The translations under genes were made by a program, and so were the position numbers. A stretch of DNA of 64,000 nt, from NCBI GenBank assembly GCA_035551995.1, contig DASZME010000062.1, positions 1 through 64,000 on the forward strand, read 5' to 3'. The notes under the pieces are model-generated. The model ran no database searches. It was given only the letters and a program-made list of their open reading frames with translations, and was not told the DNA's origin. Below, in pieces: positions 24,843 through 33,540 of this stretch. The number at the start of each line of letters is the position of its first letter. The first letter of the stretch is position 1. The stretch is from RYN-428 sp035551995 (GTDB lineage: Bacteria > Planctomycetota > Phycisphaerae > Tepidisphaerales > Tepidisphaeraceae).

Positions 24843-26102
24843 TCATTTTCCCGTGGTGATCTTCCACAGATGATTTTGGGTGCGGATGTACACGGCGCCG
24901 TCGGTCACTGCGTAAGACGCCAGCGAGCGTTCACCGAGATCGTTTTCCGAAAGCTGCTGGAATTCCTCCCCGGCCTTGATGACATAGCCGACGCCGGCCT
25001 CACTTTGATAATAAATTCGCCCCTCGGCACAGACTGGCGAAGCGGAAAATCCGCCGTCGAAGCGGTGGGTCCAATGAACTTTACCGCTGACGGCGTCGGC
25101 GCAGGTGGCGATGCCCATGTCGGAGATGAAATAGACGTCGGGGCCGACGACCAGCATCGACGGCGTGTCCGGGGCGCCTTTGCGCTGGGTCCAGGCGATG
25201 TTCGTCTGAGTGGCGTCCCCCTTGGCGCCTTGCGGTTTGATGGCGTAGACGACCGGCGAATCGAAGCCGGAACTTAGGAAAAGCAGATCGTGGGCGAAGA
25301 CCGGACGCGGAACGACGGAGTAGCCTTCGCCGTACCGCACACGCCACAACTCGCCGCCGGTGCCGGGGTCATAGCCGCCGACGAAGCCGCTGCCCGGCAT
25401 GATGACCTGGGTGGCGCCGTCGATGTCGATCGCCAGCGGGGTGCAAAAAGAGAATGGTTTTTTCGCGGAGGTGTTCCGCGGCGTTTTCCATTTGACGGCG
25501 CCGGTGTTGGCGTCGAGCGCGGCGACGAAGGGATTTTGACCGCCGTCACAACTGAAGATCAGTGAGCCGTTCAGGAGGATTGGCGAACCGCCGTTGCCGT
25601 GAACGGGGGAATAGTTCAGCGACGTCTGACGCCAAACTACTTTTCCCGTCAGATCGAGGGCGGCGGAGCCAAGATGGCCGAAATGGACGTACAGCCGATT
25701 GTCGGTCACGATCGGCGTTGCGCTGGCGGGCGAGTTTTTCGGGTGCATTTTCCGCACGGCGTTGGGATCGGGACGGAATACTTCGGTTCCCCACAGCTTC
25801 TTTCCCGTCTTGCCATCGTAGCAGAATACGCCAAGCGCCGGAGGAGACGACGGGTCTACCAGCGCGGTGGTGAGATAGATTTTGTCGTCGGACAAGACGG
25901 GGGAAGACCATCCGCTGCCGGGAACGTCGATCTTCCAGGCGACGTTTTTGCTCGCGCTCCACTCGGTCGGAACGCCGGTGGCGGCGGAAATCCCCTGGCC
26001 CGTCGGCCCGCGGAACTGCGGCCACTCGCCCCCGGCGTACGCGTGCGACGCAAACAGCAGACAGGAAAGCGCGGCGGCCGCGAGTGATAATCGATTGCGC
26101 AT
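24843..26102 (-). CDS. Secreted PQQ-like beta-propeller protein
   Basis: 419 residues with a signal peptide (SLAAAALSCLLFASHAYA). Next is WPQFRGPTGQGIS, the standard opening of planctomycete outer-membrane-biogenesis-like propeller proteins. Repeats of the type DGKTGKKLW, DLTGKVVWRQ, DANTGAVKWK, DPGTGGELWR and DAVSGKVHWTH mark seven to eight PQQ-like blades. No cofactor-binding or catalytic residues can be assigned, so an enzymatic role is unproven; many such proteins are thought to be scaffolds or binding proteins. It starts at ATG 26102 and stands alone. A second shorter propeller of the same class lies at 33529. Confidence 0.9.
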   Translation of the reverse strand: MRNRLSLAAAALSCLLFASHAYAGGEWPQFRGPTGQGISAATGVPTEWSASKNVAWKIDVPGSGWSSPVLSDDKIYLTTALVDPSSPPALGVFCYDGKTGKKLWGTEVFRPDPNAVRKMHPKNSPASATPIVTDNRLYVHFGHLGSAALDLTGKVVWRQTSLNYSPVHGNGGSPILLNGSLIFSCDGGQNPFVAALDANTGAVKWKTPRNTSAKKPFSFCTPLAIDIDGATQVIMPGSGFVGGYDPGTGGELWRVRYGEGYSVVPRPVFAHDLLFLSSGFDSPVVYAIKPQGAKGDATQTNIAWTQRKGAPDTPSMLVVGPDVYFISDMGIATCADAVSGKVHWTHRFDGGFSASPVCAEGRIYYQSEAGVGYVIKAGEEFQQLSENDLGERSLASYAVTDGAVYIRTQNHLWKITTGK

Positions 26103-26405
26103 ATTTTTGCTTCTCGGTTGGGATAGGCCTTATAGTGCCCTACGCGGCGGATTGATGTTCGTTTATCCCTGGAAGCATCACGAACCCTCAGGTGACTTTC
26201 ATCATATAGTACGGTTGCTCTTTGGGTCGCGCAGACCCACCGCGCACAAGCACGGCGGCTTTTAGGGTCGTTCCTCTGGGCATCGCAAGTTTTTAGTAAC
26301 CCGATCGTTTCTCAAGCAAACTTAGAACATTTCCCTATTTCCGCGTCCCGGCTCGCGCGGCATGTTCCCCGACTCGCGCTCGAAGCGCCAGCGTGCGGAA
26401 TGCGA
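26103..26405. other. Intergenic region, possible gene remnant
   Basis: About 300 bp between two minus-strand genes, PQQ propeller and radA. I see no ORF worth calling and no clear terminator. The promoter of the propeller gene should be here. Confidence 0.4.
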
Positions 26406-27797
26406 TTAAAGATCGGCCAGCGCTTGCGAGAGCCGGCGAACTTCGTGGAGCGCCATTCCGCCGAGCTTGGGGATCGGATTCCCGGCGTAGGGAACGACGG
26501 CGTGGCCCAGTCCTAATCTTGAGGCCTCACGAAGACGGTATTCAAGTTGGGGGACCATGCGGATTTCGCCGCCGAGGCCTAATTCTCCCACGGCCATGGA
26601 GCCGGTCGGGAGCGGGCGGTTCATGTGAGCCGACGCGATGGCCAGGGCGATGGCCAAATCGACGGCCGGCTCGGCGATTTTTACTCCGCCGGCAATGTTG
26701 ACGAAAACATCCTCGGCAGCCAGGCGCATTTCGGCACGTTTTTCCAGCACGGCGATGATCATCGCGACGCGGTCGCCGCTGACGCCGCTCACTTTTCGCT
26801 TTGCGGCGCCGATTACGCTTGAAGCGGTCAGCGCCTGCACCTCGACCAGCAATACCCGGCTGCCCTGCATCGCGGCGGTGATGACCGATCCGCTGGGCTG
26901 GCCGCCCGGCCCATAATGTTCCAGAAAGAGGTTGCCGGGGTCGGTCACTTCACGGAGGCCTTCCCCGGTCATCTCGAACAGGCCGACTTCGTGCGTGGAT
27001 CCAAAGCGGTTCTTGACGCAACGAACAATGCGATGCGAGTGAAAGCGATCACCCTCGAAATAGACGACCGTATCGACGATATGCTCGACGATCTTGGGGC
27101 CGGCGAGCGTGCCGGCCTTGGTGACGTGGCCCACGAGCATGACGGAGATGCCGCTGGCCTTGGCCAGGTAAACCAGATCCATGCAACAATCGCGAAGCTG
27201 AGTGACCGAACCGGGGGCGGCGGGCAGGTCGGGCTTGTAAATCATCTGAATCGAATCGACCACCACCACCGCCGGTTTCACTTTATGAATCTGGTTGATG
27301 ATCCGTTCGAGATTTGTTTCCGCCAGCACGAGCAGGTTGTCGGAGGTGACGCCAAGCCGGCCGGCTCGCAGCTTGGTCTGGCGGGCGGATTCTTCGCTGG
27401 TCACATACAAGGTGCGGGCCGGCGTCTGATCGTCGCGGATGCGGGACAACTCGTGGGCGACTTGCAGCAGCAGCGTCGATTTTCCGATGCCCGGCTCGCC
27501 GCCGATGAGGACCGCGGAGCCGGGGACGACGCCGCCGCCGAGGATGCGGTCAAATTCGCCGATGCCGGTCGGGCGGCGCGGGGTATCGGTTTCGTCGATC
27601 TGATGGAGGGGTATCGCCTCGGCGCCGCGTGCGATATCGCCGGTCTGGGCGGCCCGGCTTTCGGCGCGGGCGTCGGGGGTGGGTGATTTGTATTCTTCGA
27701 GGCTGTCCCAGGCGCCGCAATCGGGGCATTTGCCCATCCATTTCGGGTGGACCGAACCGCAGGAATTGCAAAGAAACTGGGTGCGTGTTTTGGCCAT
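26406..27797 (-). CDS. radA: DNA repair protein RadA
   Basis: 463 residues from the ATG at 27797 (upstream in-frame sequence is not RadA-like). The N-terminal zinc finger is complete (CNSCG...CPDCG within the first 30 residues). It is followed by the RecA-like core with Walker A GGEPGIGKSTLLLQ, Walker B VVVVDSIQMIY, the RadA-specific KNRFGSTHEVGLFEM and a C-terminal Lon-protease-like domain (GGVKIAEPAVDLAIALAIAS). RadA is a hexameric branch-migration helicase in recombination and repair. Length and all motifs are typical. It is a single gene with its 5' side next to a dispersed hairpin repeat. Confidence 0.97.
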   Translation of the reverse strand: MAKTRTQFLCNSCGSVHPKWMGKCPDCGAWDSLEEYKSPTPDARAESRAAQTGDIARGAEAIPLHQIDETDTPRRPTGIGEFDRILGGGVVPGSAVLIGGEPGIGKSTLLLQVAHELSRIRDDQTPARTLYVTSEESARQTKLRAGRLGVTSDNLLVLAETNLERIINQIHKVKPAVVVVDSIQMIYKPDLPAAPGSVTQLRDCCMDLVYLAKASGISVMLVGHVTKAGTLAGPKIVEHIVDTVVYFEGDRFHSHRIVRCVKNRFGSTHEVGLFEMTGEGLREVTDPGNLFLEHYGPGGQPSGSVITAAMQGSRVLLVEVQALTASSVIGAAKRKVSGVSGDRVAMIIAVLEKRAEMRLAAEDVFVNIAGGVKIAEPAVDLAIALAIASAHMNRPLPTGSMAVGELGLGGEIRMVPQLEYRLREASRLGLGHAVVPYAGNPIPKLGGMALHEVRRLSQALADL

Positions 27798-27957
27798 GAG
27801 CGCGCGAGGAATGATACGGGAAGAAATGCGCCGCGGCGACATTCCGCCTTTTGAATTGTCGCAAGACCCGGCTGCATTCCGATCCGGACGCATCCGAATT
27901 CGTCAGCCCAAAATCATTGTCATCCGCGGTGGGTCGTTTGTCTTCAATTCGATTCAA

Positions 27958-28036
27958 CATGGATGGACAGGATAGACAGGATGAAGAAGTTCACTTCATT
28001 TTCCTCGCTTATCCTGTACATCCTGGGCATCCATGT
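27958..28036. repeat. Dispersed hairpin repeat of the 'GGACAGGATAGACAGGAT' type
   Basis: The left arm (ACATGGATGGACAGGAT, 27958 onward) and right arm (ATCCTGTACATCCTGGGC then ATCCATGT, ending 28036) are imperfect inverted repeats separated by about 25 bp. The unit can fold into a long hairpin between radA and the DUF4202 gene. Similar ATGGATxxACAGGAT palindromes occur dispersed in many unrelated bacterial genomes (general knowledge). Confidence 0.75.
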
Positions 28037-28088
28037 CTAAATTCCGCTTCGCTGACTCCCCTGGTGTCCGACCGCGCCACGCGAAATG

Positions 28089-28691
28089 TCAACCCGCGTC
28101 GGAAAGCGCCCGTTGGATCAAACGTCGTTGCGACTCCGGCAGCGTGCCGGCCAGTTCCATCGCGGTGACGTGCCCGCGATCGGACATCTTTCGCCAGGTT
28201 TTTCGGAGAATGTCGATGACTTTCTGATCCTCGTGGCGCCGGGCGAAATCGACGTAATCCAGTTCGAGGAACACCAGGCATGCCACATCTTCAAGCATTT
28301 GCGCTTCGGCGTCGGTCTTGAATCGCTCTTTGCGAATGAGGGATTGAACGCGGGCGACCGTCGCCGGGTCGTAGCCGACGGACCGGAGAATCGACGCGGC
28401 CTGCTCGGCGTGAAACTGGGCGAGGCGGGTGCGCCATTGATGATATCCCGGGCGGGTCATTGGATAGCTGGACCGGGGAATCTCCCAGCGGCGAAGATGC
28501 TGGCAGCGCACCGCCAGGCGAAGCGCTTCGGATGCCGCCGGTTCGATGCGGGCGAGCCAGGCGGTCATGCGGGCGGAGTAAATCAGCTCGGCGGGCTGAT
28601 CCTTGCCATCAAAAAACACCACATTCGGGTCTTGGGAATTGGCGTCGTCGATCCGCTCGAATGCCTGCCGATAGTTTGATGAGTCGGCCAT
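28089..28691 (-). CDS. DUF4202 family protein
   Basis: About 200 residues from ATG 28691; a GTG at 28700 is an alternative start. Conserved features of DUF4202 are present: FERIDDANSQDPN at the N-terminus, ELIYSARMTAWLARIEP, the His-containing CQHLRRWEIPRSSYPMTR and GYHQWRTRLAQFHAEQAASI, and the acidic-aromatic VACLVFLELDYVDFAR. The spacing of His and Asp/Glu residues suggests an HD-like metal-binding helical fold, but no function has been shown for the family that I know of. It lies between the radA side and the divergent yggS gene. The protein appears full length. Confidence 0.82.
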   Translation of the reverse strand: MADSSNYRQAFERIDDANSQDPNVVFFDGKDQPAELIYSARMTAWLARIEPAASEALRLAVRCQHLRRWEIPRSSYPMTRPGYHQWRTRLAQFHAEQAASILRSVGYDPATVARVQSLIRKERFKTDAEAQMLEDVACLVFLELDYVDFARRHEDQKVIDILRKTWRKMSDRGHVTAMELAGTLPESQRRLIQRALSDAG

Positions 28692-28829
28692 GGAAGTCAC
28701 CGCTGGATTTTAAGGCCTCCGCCGGACAACTGCCAACTTATTCATTTCGCCCATCTACACTTCCGCCACTACTTCTCTATAATGCCAACCGCGATGGGAC
28801 GGAGTGGAGAATGATGGAAGGAGCCGTTC

Positions 28830-29597
28830 GTGGCCAAGCGATCGCCGTTAGGTGAAAAACTCGATGAGATCAAGGACCGGATTGCCGGCGCGGCAGCCAA
28901 GGCCAAGCGTGAGCCGTCGGAGGTGACTCTGATGGCCGTGACCAAGACCGCGGCGCCCGAGCAGATTCGCGAGATTTTGACGCTGGGCGTGGCCGATCTT
29001 GGCGAAAGCCGGGTCCAGATTCTCACGCAGCGGGCGGGGCAGATCAATGAATTTTTCCAGCGGCGGCTCGTGCATGGCGACGCCAGGGAGGCGCCGGAAA
29101 AAGTCCGCTGGCACATGATCGGCCACCTTCAGCGCAACAAGGTGAAGGCGGTGTTGGCGGTTGTTCACACGATCCAGAGCGTGGACAGCCTGCGATTGGC
29201 CGAAGAACTCGATGTTCAGTGCGCCAAACAGGGAAAGAAATTGCCGGTGATGTTGCAGGTCAACGCGAGCGAGGAGCCGCAGAAATACGGCATTGCGATC
29301 GGGGCGGCGTTGCACCTGGCCGAGCAGATCGATTCGATGCCCAACCTCCAGCTCACCGGCTTGATGACGATGGGTCCGCTGGAAGACGATCAAGGCAAAA
29401 TCCGCCAGGCCTTTTCCCGCACGCGCGAGCTTTTCGAAGAGCTTAAATGGCATAAGATCGGCGGTGCGAATCTGCGCCACTTGAGCATGGGCATGAGCCA
29501 TGACTTTGAAGTCGCCATCGCGGAAGGCGCCACGATCGTCCGCATCGGCTCCCTCTTATTTGGAGGAAAAAGCGCGGATAATGCTGAAGAGGAATGA
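28830..29597 (+). CDS. yggS: PLP homeostasis protein, YggS/PROSC family
   Basis: 255 residues from a GTG start with a good GGAAGGAG site upstream. The fold-type III PLP-binding barrel is recognisable. The PLP lysine is in LMAVTKTAAPEQI, followed by LGESRVQ (usually GENRVQ), WHMIGHLQRNKVKAVL, VMLQVNASEEPQKYG, LTGLMTMGPL, LSMGMSHDFEVAIAEGAT and VRIGSLLFG. It binds and buffers pyridoxal phosphate in the cytoplasm and has no known catalytic activity. A short insertion (FFQRRLVHGDAREAP) precedes the WHMIGHLQ motif and is slightly longer than usual. Two unknown membrane proteins follow on the same strand after a repeat. Confidence 0.94.
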   Translation: MAKRSPLGEKLDEIKDRIAGAAAKAKREPSEVTLMAVTKTAAPEQIREILTLGVADLGESRVQILTQRAGQINEFFQRRLVHGDAREAPEKVRWHMIGHLQRNKVKAVLAVVHTIQSVDSLRLAEELDVQCAKQGKKLPVMLQVNASEEPQKYGIAIGAALHLAEQIDSMPNLQLTGLMTMGPLEDDQGKIRQAFSRTRELFEELKWHKIGGANLRHLSMGMSHDFEVAIAEGATIVRIGSLLFGGKSADNAEEE

Positions 29598-29695
29598 GTT
29601 GTTAGTTGTTAGTTGCCAGTTGTCAGTAAATGCGGAGTTTATTTGATTACGCGCAACGCCGATATCACTGACAACTAACAACTGGCAACTCATTC
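29593..29695. repeat. Inverted-repeat element of the 'GTTAGTTGCCAGTTGTCAGT' type, copy 1
   Basis: The left arm (GAATGAGTTGTTAGTTGTTA, continuing to TGTCAGT at 29627) and right arm (ACTGACAACTAACAACTGGC to ACTCATTC at 29695) are near-perfect inverted copies with about 40 bp between them. It overlaps the last codons of yggS and ends 7 bp before the next gene. A second copy is at 41961-42071. Confidence 0.82.
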
Positions 29696-29702
29696 ACCCC
29701 CC

Positions 29703-29981
29703 ATGCCCCAGATCGATTTCTTCAACTTCTTCCGCTATGTGCTGGCGATCATCGTTGGGGTTTACGCCACGGTCGTTACGCTTCAGTCGCTGTGGGGGTG
29801 GTATGTGTGGCTGATGGGCAAGGAAAAGTATGTCGGCCTCGTTCGCCGATATGTCATCGTGCATGGCCTTCGGCTTCGATTCAAAACATTCTGGGGCGAC
29901 GTACTGATCTGCATGTTGTTGTGCATCACATTCTTGATCATGTGCCATGCGCACATTGAAATCTATCACTTGTTCGACTGA
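29703..29981 (+). CDS. Small membrane protein, unknown (two helices)
   Basis: 92 residues, ATG start. There are two transmembrane helices, about residues 10-38 (YVLAIIVGVYATVVTLQSLWGWYVWL) and 66-84 (LICMLLCITFLIMCHAHIEI), joined by a basic loop containing KYVGLVRRYVIVHGLRLR. No family motif is recognised. It ends 8 bp before the next gene, which also encodes a membrane protein with a C-terminal anchor, so the pair is probably co-expressed. The clear hydrophobicity pattern and tight packing make it a credible gene. The function is unknown. Confidence 0.7.
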   Translation: MPQIDFFNFFRYVLAIIVGVYATVVTLQSLWGWYVWLMGKEKYVGLVRRYVIVHGLRLRFKTFWGDVLICMLLCITFLIMCHAHIEIYHLFD

Positions 29982-29989
29982 CGCGAAAA

Positions 29990-30952
29990 ATGGCCGATAG
30001 CTCGTCCAACGAAACCGAGGTCAAGCTTCTTCCTGACGCTGCCGATACGCGCGTTCAACCCGCCCCGGCCATCGCTCGCCCCGCCGCCGGCGCGCCGGCC
30101 ATTTCCGGCGTCTCGCCGCAACGGCAACTGTCGGAACTGCCCAAGGATGAACTGCGCCACCTCGCCGAGGAATTTGGCCTGGACTCGACGGCTTATGTCG
30201 AATTGGCCGATCTGGTCAGCGCCATTCACGACCGCCGTCAGATGATCGCGGCGCTTGATCGCGATGCCATGCTCGATGTGGTCCGGTGGGGACGGCGGCC
30301 GGTGACCGCCAACGCGACGCGAGAACAGATCGCGCAGGAAATCGCGCGAATACGCTCCATGCGCTTTGCCGGTCTTTCGCAACGGGGGCTGGTCGTATTG
30401 GCGCGCATGCGCGGCGTGGGCGCCTCGGAATCCGAACCGATTCCGAGCATCGTCAAACGGCTCAGACGGAAGGAGGGATTTTTTCAAAAATTCAACCGCA
30501 AGCGAAGAGCCTTCATCGGCTCGCTCGTCGCGGGCATGGTCGGCCATGCCGATTCGTCGGCCGACTACAAGTTTCTCCCCGACCAATCCGCCAATCCCGG
30601 CGTCGCGCCCGCCCGAACCAGCAGCCTGAAGGAAGACATCGAAGAGGCCGGCCTGATCGGCGGCATCACCGCACGTCTGAAAAAAAACGCCGACTCCTAC
30701 CTGAATCAAAAGCTCGACGAAATTGAAACCCGCCTCGACCGCAAGCTCGACGAAATCGACCGACGCCTCGGCGATTGGCGCGACAAGGAGATCGCCAATC
30801 GCATCCGCATTCTGAAAATAACGCTGTGGGCGAGCGTGATTGTCGGAGCGGCGTCGCTGATTTACAGCTATGTGACGGTGGTGCTGTTTCCCGCGCATCC
30901 GCCTGGGAATGTGCCGGCGATGATTCAGCCGCGGGCGCCGGGGGACAAATGA
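29990..30952 (+). CDS. Unknown protein with SAP/Rho-N-like segment, coiled coil and C-terminal membrane anchor
   Basis: 320 residues. After a disordered Ala/Pro N-terminus, residues about 45-80 (LSELPKDELRHLAEEFGLD) resemble the short helix-loop-helix seen in Rho-N/SAP-type domains. A charged helical region follows. Residues about 235-262 form a heptad-like stretch with a repeated LDEIExRLDRKLDEIDRRL pattern. One transmembrane helix lies at about 277-302 (TLWASVIVGAASLIYSYVTV). This topology suggests a cytoplasmic protein anchored by its C-terminus. It follows the small two-helix membrane protein by 8 bp. I do not recognise a named family, and a nucleic-acid-binding role is only hinted at. 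Confidence 0.75.
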   Translation: MADSSSNETEVKLLPDAADTRVQPAPAIARPAAGAPAISGVSPQRQLSELPKDELRHLAEEFGLDSTAYVELADLVSAIHDRRQMIAALDRDAMLDVVRWGRRPVTANATREQIAQEIARIRSMRFAGLSQRGLVVLARMRGVGASESEPIPSIVKRLRRKEGFFQKFNRKRRAFIGSLVAGMVGHADSSADYKFLPDQSANPGVAPARTSSLKEDIEEAGLIGGITARLKKNADSYLNQKLDEIETRLDRKLDEIDRRLGDWRDKEIANRIRILKITLWASVIVGAASLIYSYVTVVLFPAHPPGNVPAMIQPRAPGDK

Positions 30953-31018
30953 AAATGTGCTGCGATCCGGGCACGCCGTGCATTTCTCGGGTCGGCATAG
31001 CGCGGTTGTCACGGATCG

Positions 31019-31043
31019 CGCCCCGCAAGCGGGGCCGCTAAAC
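31019..31043. repeat. Isolated core of the dispersed inverted-repeat element
   Basis: The sequence CGCCCCGCAAGCGGGGCCGCTAAAC matches the GC-rich core of the 102-139 bp elements at 13894, 43178, 56152 and 63123. The outer arms are not clearly recognisable here. It is either a degenerate copy or an independent short hairpin. Confidence 0.55.
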
Positions 31044-31123
31044 ACAACATACGTTACAGCCGGTTTGGAAATGTTTTGGATACCGCGTTTTCGGCGTCGG
31101 GAGCCGAGACGGGCGACGCATGG

Positions 31124-31357
31124 TTATTTGCTCGCGGCGGTCTTTCCGCCGCGACGGGCGACGGCAAGGATGCTGGCCAGGCCGTCGAGGACGCGCTTGT
31201 CTTTCAGGTTGATCGAATTTTTACCGTCGGGGCCCGGGGCGGTCAGGTAGACGGTGATGCTTTCGTCATGCTCGTGTTTCATCCAGACCACCTGGCTGAT
31301 ATTGATGAACAAGCCCGGAGCGACGCCGAGAAATGTTGCGGTGGACGCTGTTGCCAT
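31124..31357 (-). CDS. Small conserved-looking protein, unknown
   Basis: 77 residues from an ATG at 31357 that follows AAGGAAACACC, a credible ribosome-binding site. Composition is mixed beta and helical (FLGVAPGLFINISQVVWM, ITVYLTAPGPDG, RVLDGLASILAVARRGG). It has no signal peptide and no membrane segment strong enough to call. It lies in the 480-bp gap between the anchored coiled-coil protein and the MFS exporter, on the opposite strand. No family is recognised. Codon use is like that of its neighbours, which favours a real gene. Confidence 0.6.
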   Translation of the reverse strand: MATASTATFLGVAPGLFINISQVVWMKHEHDESITVYLTAPGPDGKNSINLKDKRVLDGLASILAVARRGGKTAASK

Positions 31358-31432
31358 GAGGTGTTTCCTTCCGAAAAGCATTATGCGTGGGTGAGGTGAT
31401 TTGAACAAGAGGCATCCTATGATGCACGCAAG

Positions 31433-32842
31433 ATGGACCAGTCTCCCGTGAACCCCCTGACGCTCGATGACGCCAAACCCGCTCCGGGCGAACCCACGCG
31501 CGCGGCCCTGATGCTTCGGGCGTTTTCGCATCGGAATTATCGCCTGTTCTTTGCCGGGCAGCTCGTTTCCCTGATCGGGACGTTTCTGACGCAGGTGGCC
31601 ACGGTCTGGCTCGTGTATCATCTGACGCACAGCGCGATTCTGCTGGGCGTCGTCGGATTCGCCGGTCAGATTCCGATGTTTGCGCTGGCGCCGTTTGCGG
31701 GCGTCTGGGTCGACCGATGGAATCGCCAACGGCTGCTGGTCGCCACGCAATCCCTGTCGATGATCCAATCATTCGGATTGGCCGCGGTTACGCTGCTGGC
31801 AAACGTCGGGCATCAACGGGCGGAAGTGGCGGCCATCATCCTGCTGGCGCTGTGCCAGGGGCTTATCAACGCCTTTGATATCCCCGCCCGGCAGGCGTTT
31901 CTCGTGGAAATGGTCGATCGGCGGGAAGACCTCGCCAACGCCATCGCGCTCAATTCGACGATGGTGCATGGCGCCCGCCTGATTGGGCCGGCGATCGGGG
32001 GACTTTTAATTCATTACGTCGGCGCCTCGCTCTGTTTTTCACTGGACGGCATTAGCTATATCGGCGTCATCGCCGCCCTGGTCGCGATGCGCATCAAGCC
32101 GCGCCCGCCGCGAACGAACAAGAAAAGCGTTCTGCATGATTTGTGGGAAGGCCTGCGCTACATTTGGGGTTCGACGCCGATCCGCGCGATGCTGCTGTTG
32201 ATGACGGTCCTAAGCCTGACCGGGATGCCCGCCTTCTCGATCCTGATGCCGATCTTCGCCGAGCATTTTGGCGGACCCAAAGGAAGCGACGAAATGCTTG
32301 GGATATTGATGGGCGCCTCTGGACTTGGCGCCCTGGTCGGGGCGCTTTATCTGGCGTCGCGCGCGAGCGTGGTGGGGCTGGGCCGGGTGATGACGATCGC
32401 GTCGTTTATCTTCGGCGGCGCGATTATCGGGTTTTCGATGTCGAACCATCTGTGGGTATCGCTGGTGATGGTGCCGATCGCGGGATTTGGAATGCTTATC
32501 AGCTTCGCCTCGGCCAATACGCTGATACAAACGCTCACCGACGATGAGATGCGCGGCCGGGTCATGAGTTTCTTTACGCTGGCGTTTATCGGGATGGCGC
32601 CGTGGGGAAATTTGATGGCTGGGGCGGCCACTAAAGCGCTGGGCGGCGGCGTGCCGGGCGCGCAGCGCACGCTGCTGGGCGCCGGTTCGATCGTGATGGC
32701 GGGAGCGGCGGTGTTTGCGTTCGCGCTGCCGGGTCTGCGCAGGGTGGTTCGGCCGATTTACGTTCGCAAGGGAATCATGTCTGAACCGGTGGCCGAGGGA
32801 ATTCAGACGGCGACGGAAGTGGTGAGCGGGCCGGAACGTTGA
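31433..32842 (+). CDS. MFS exporter (EntS / MFS_3 type)
   Basis: This 469-residue transporter has twelve predicted helices. The opening AFSHRNYRLFFAGQLVSLIGT followed by VATVWLVYHLTHSA is typical of the MFS_3/EntS group. Other signatures are GVWVDRWNRQRLLVATQ, INAFDIPARQAFLVEMV and LANAIALNSTMVHGARLIGPAIGG. Members export siderophores, macrolides or other small molecules, and the substrate here is not predictable. A polar C-terminal tail of about 30 residues is longer than usual. The gene stands alone, with no tailored biosynthetic neighbours. Confidence 0.92.
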   Translation: MDQSPVNPLTLDDAKPAPGEPTRAALMLRAFSHRNYRLFFAGQLVSLIGTFLTQVATVWLVYHLTHSAILLGVVGFAGQIPMFALAPFAGVWVDRWNRQRLLVATQSLSMIQSFGLAAVTLLANVGHQRAEVAAIILLALCQGLINAFDIPARQAFLVEMVDRREDLANAIALNSTMVHGARLIGPAIGGLLIHYVGASLCFSLDGISYIGVIAALVAMRIKPRPPRTNKKSVLHDLWEGLRYIWGSTPIRAMLLLMTVLSLTGMPAFSILMPIFAEHFGGPKGSDEMLGILMGASGLGALVGALYLASRASVVGLGRVMTIASFIFGGAIIGFSMSNHLWVSLVMVPIAGFGMLISFASANTLIQTLTDDEMRGRVMSFFTLAFIGMAPWGNLMAGAATKALGGGVPGAQRTLLGAGSIVMAGAAVFAFALPGLRRVVRPIYVRKGIMSEPVAEGIQTATEVVSGPER

Positions 32843-33145
32843 GATCGGCGCCCGCGCGTCCGCCGTTTCGCGACGGAAATGCGCGACAAATATCCATATT
32901 CGGGGGAGCGCATAGGATTTCCGCGCGGTCCACTTTGGTTTTTCCACGCTTTGTCGCATGGCCCGAACAGCCAACCGTAAAATCCACCCCAAAGCTCGCC
33001 TTTGGGATGATACCAAGGTTGAGTTGACGAGGAAAACTTTTGCCGGGGGACTGGCGTGACGGATCGATTGCTTTTTACTGCTAAAGACTGCGGACTCCTT
33101 AGAATTTTCTCGTCGATTAGGAGTGATGCGCCTTCATCGACTGTC
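32843..33145. other. Intergenic region with a weak hairpin
   Basis: About 300 bp without a credible gene. A 7-bp stem (CCCAAAG/CTTTGGG, 32988-33006) with a 5-nt loop is the only obvious structure. It lacks a T tract, so it is at best a weak terminator for the MFS gene. Confidence 0.4.
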
Positions 33146-33540
33146 CTAAACTTCCGTCACAATCCGAAACGCCCGTGGTTCTCTGAGGCTAAATGACTTG
33201 CCATCTTTGACCAGCTCTCCGAGACAGAAGATGAGGTTGCGGTCGTTCAGAGCATTTTCGGGTATCCGCACCAACACAATAATGCGCGGCACATCCAGGA
33301 GACTTTCCGGCTTTCTCGCCCAATCGTAAAGACTGCGATCGACATCGAAACTGCATTCGCCAGATGCCAGTGGCAGGTCTGCAGTGCTTTTCACTTGTAT
33401 GTCCAGCCGAGGATCACAGGTCGTATTCTCCGCCCCAGCGCCGGACACGGTCCAGTCGATCTTGTGTCCCGAATCTTGGCTGTAACGGGCAAGAACAAGT
33501 CCAGCCCCGCCTCGCGCGACAGGAATGCCTATCGTGCGAA
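33146..33540 (-). pseudogene. DUF4365-like protein, 5'-truncated remnant
   Basis: In this minus-strand frame the segment DSGHKIDWTVSGAG, then DIQVKSTADLP, ECSFDVDRSLYDWAR and PRIIVLVRIPENA, resembles the nuclease-like DUF4365 domain (the QVKS lysine motif is visible). There is no plausible start: the only internal initiator is a GTG at 33448, inside the domain. Upstream the frame is closed by a TGA within the end of the PQQ propeller gene. The N-terminal third of the domain is missing, so this is a gene fragment. DUF4365 proteins are often found near defence or mobile genes; no intact partner is present. Confidence 0.65.
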
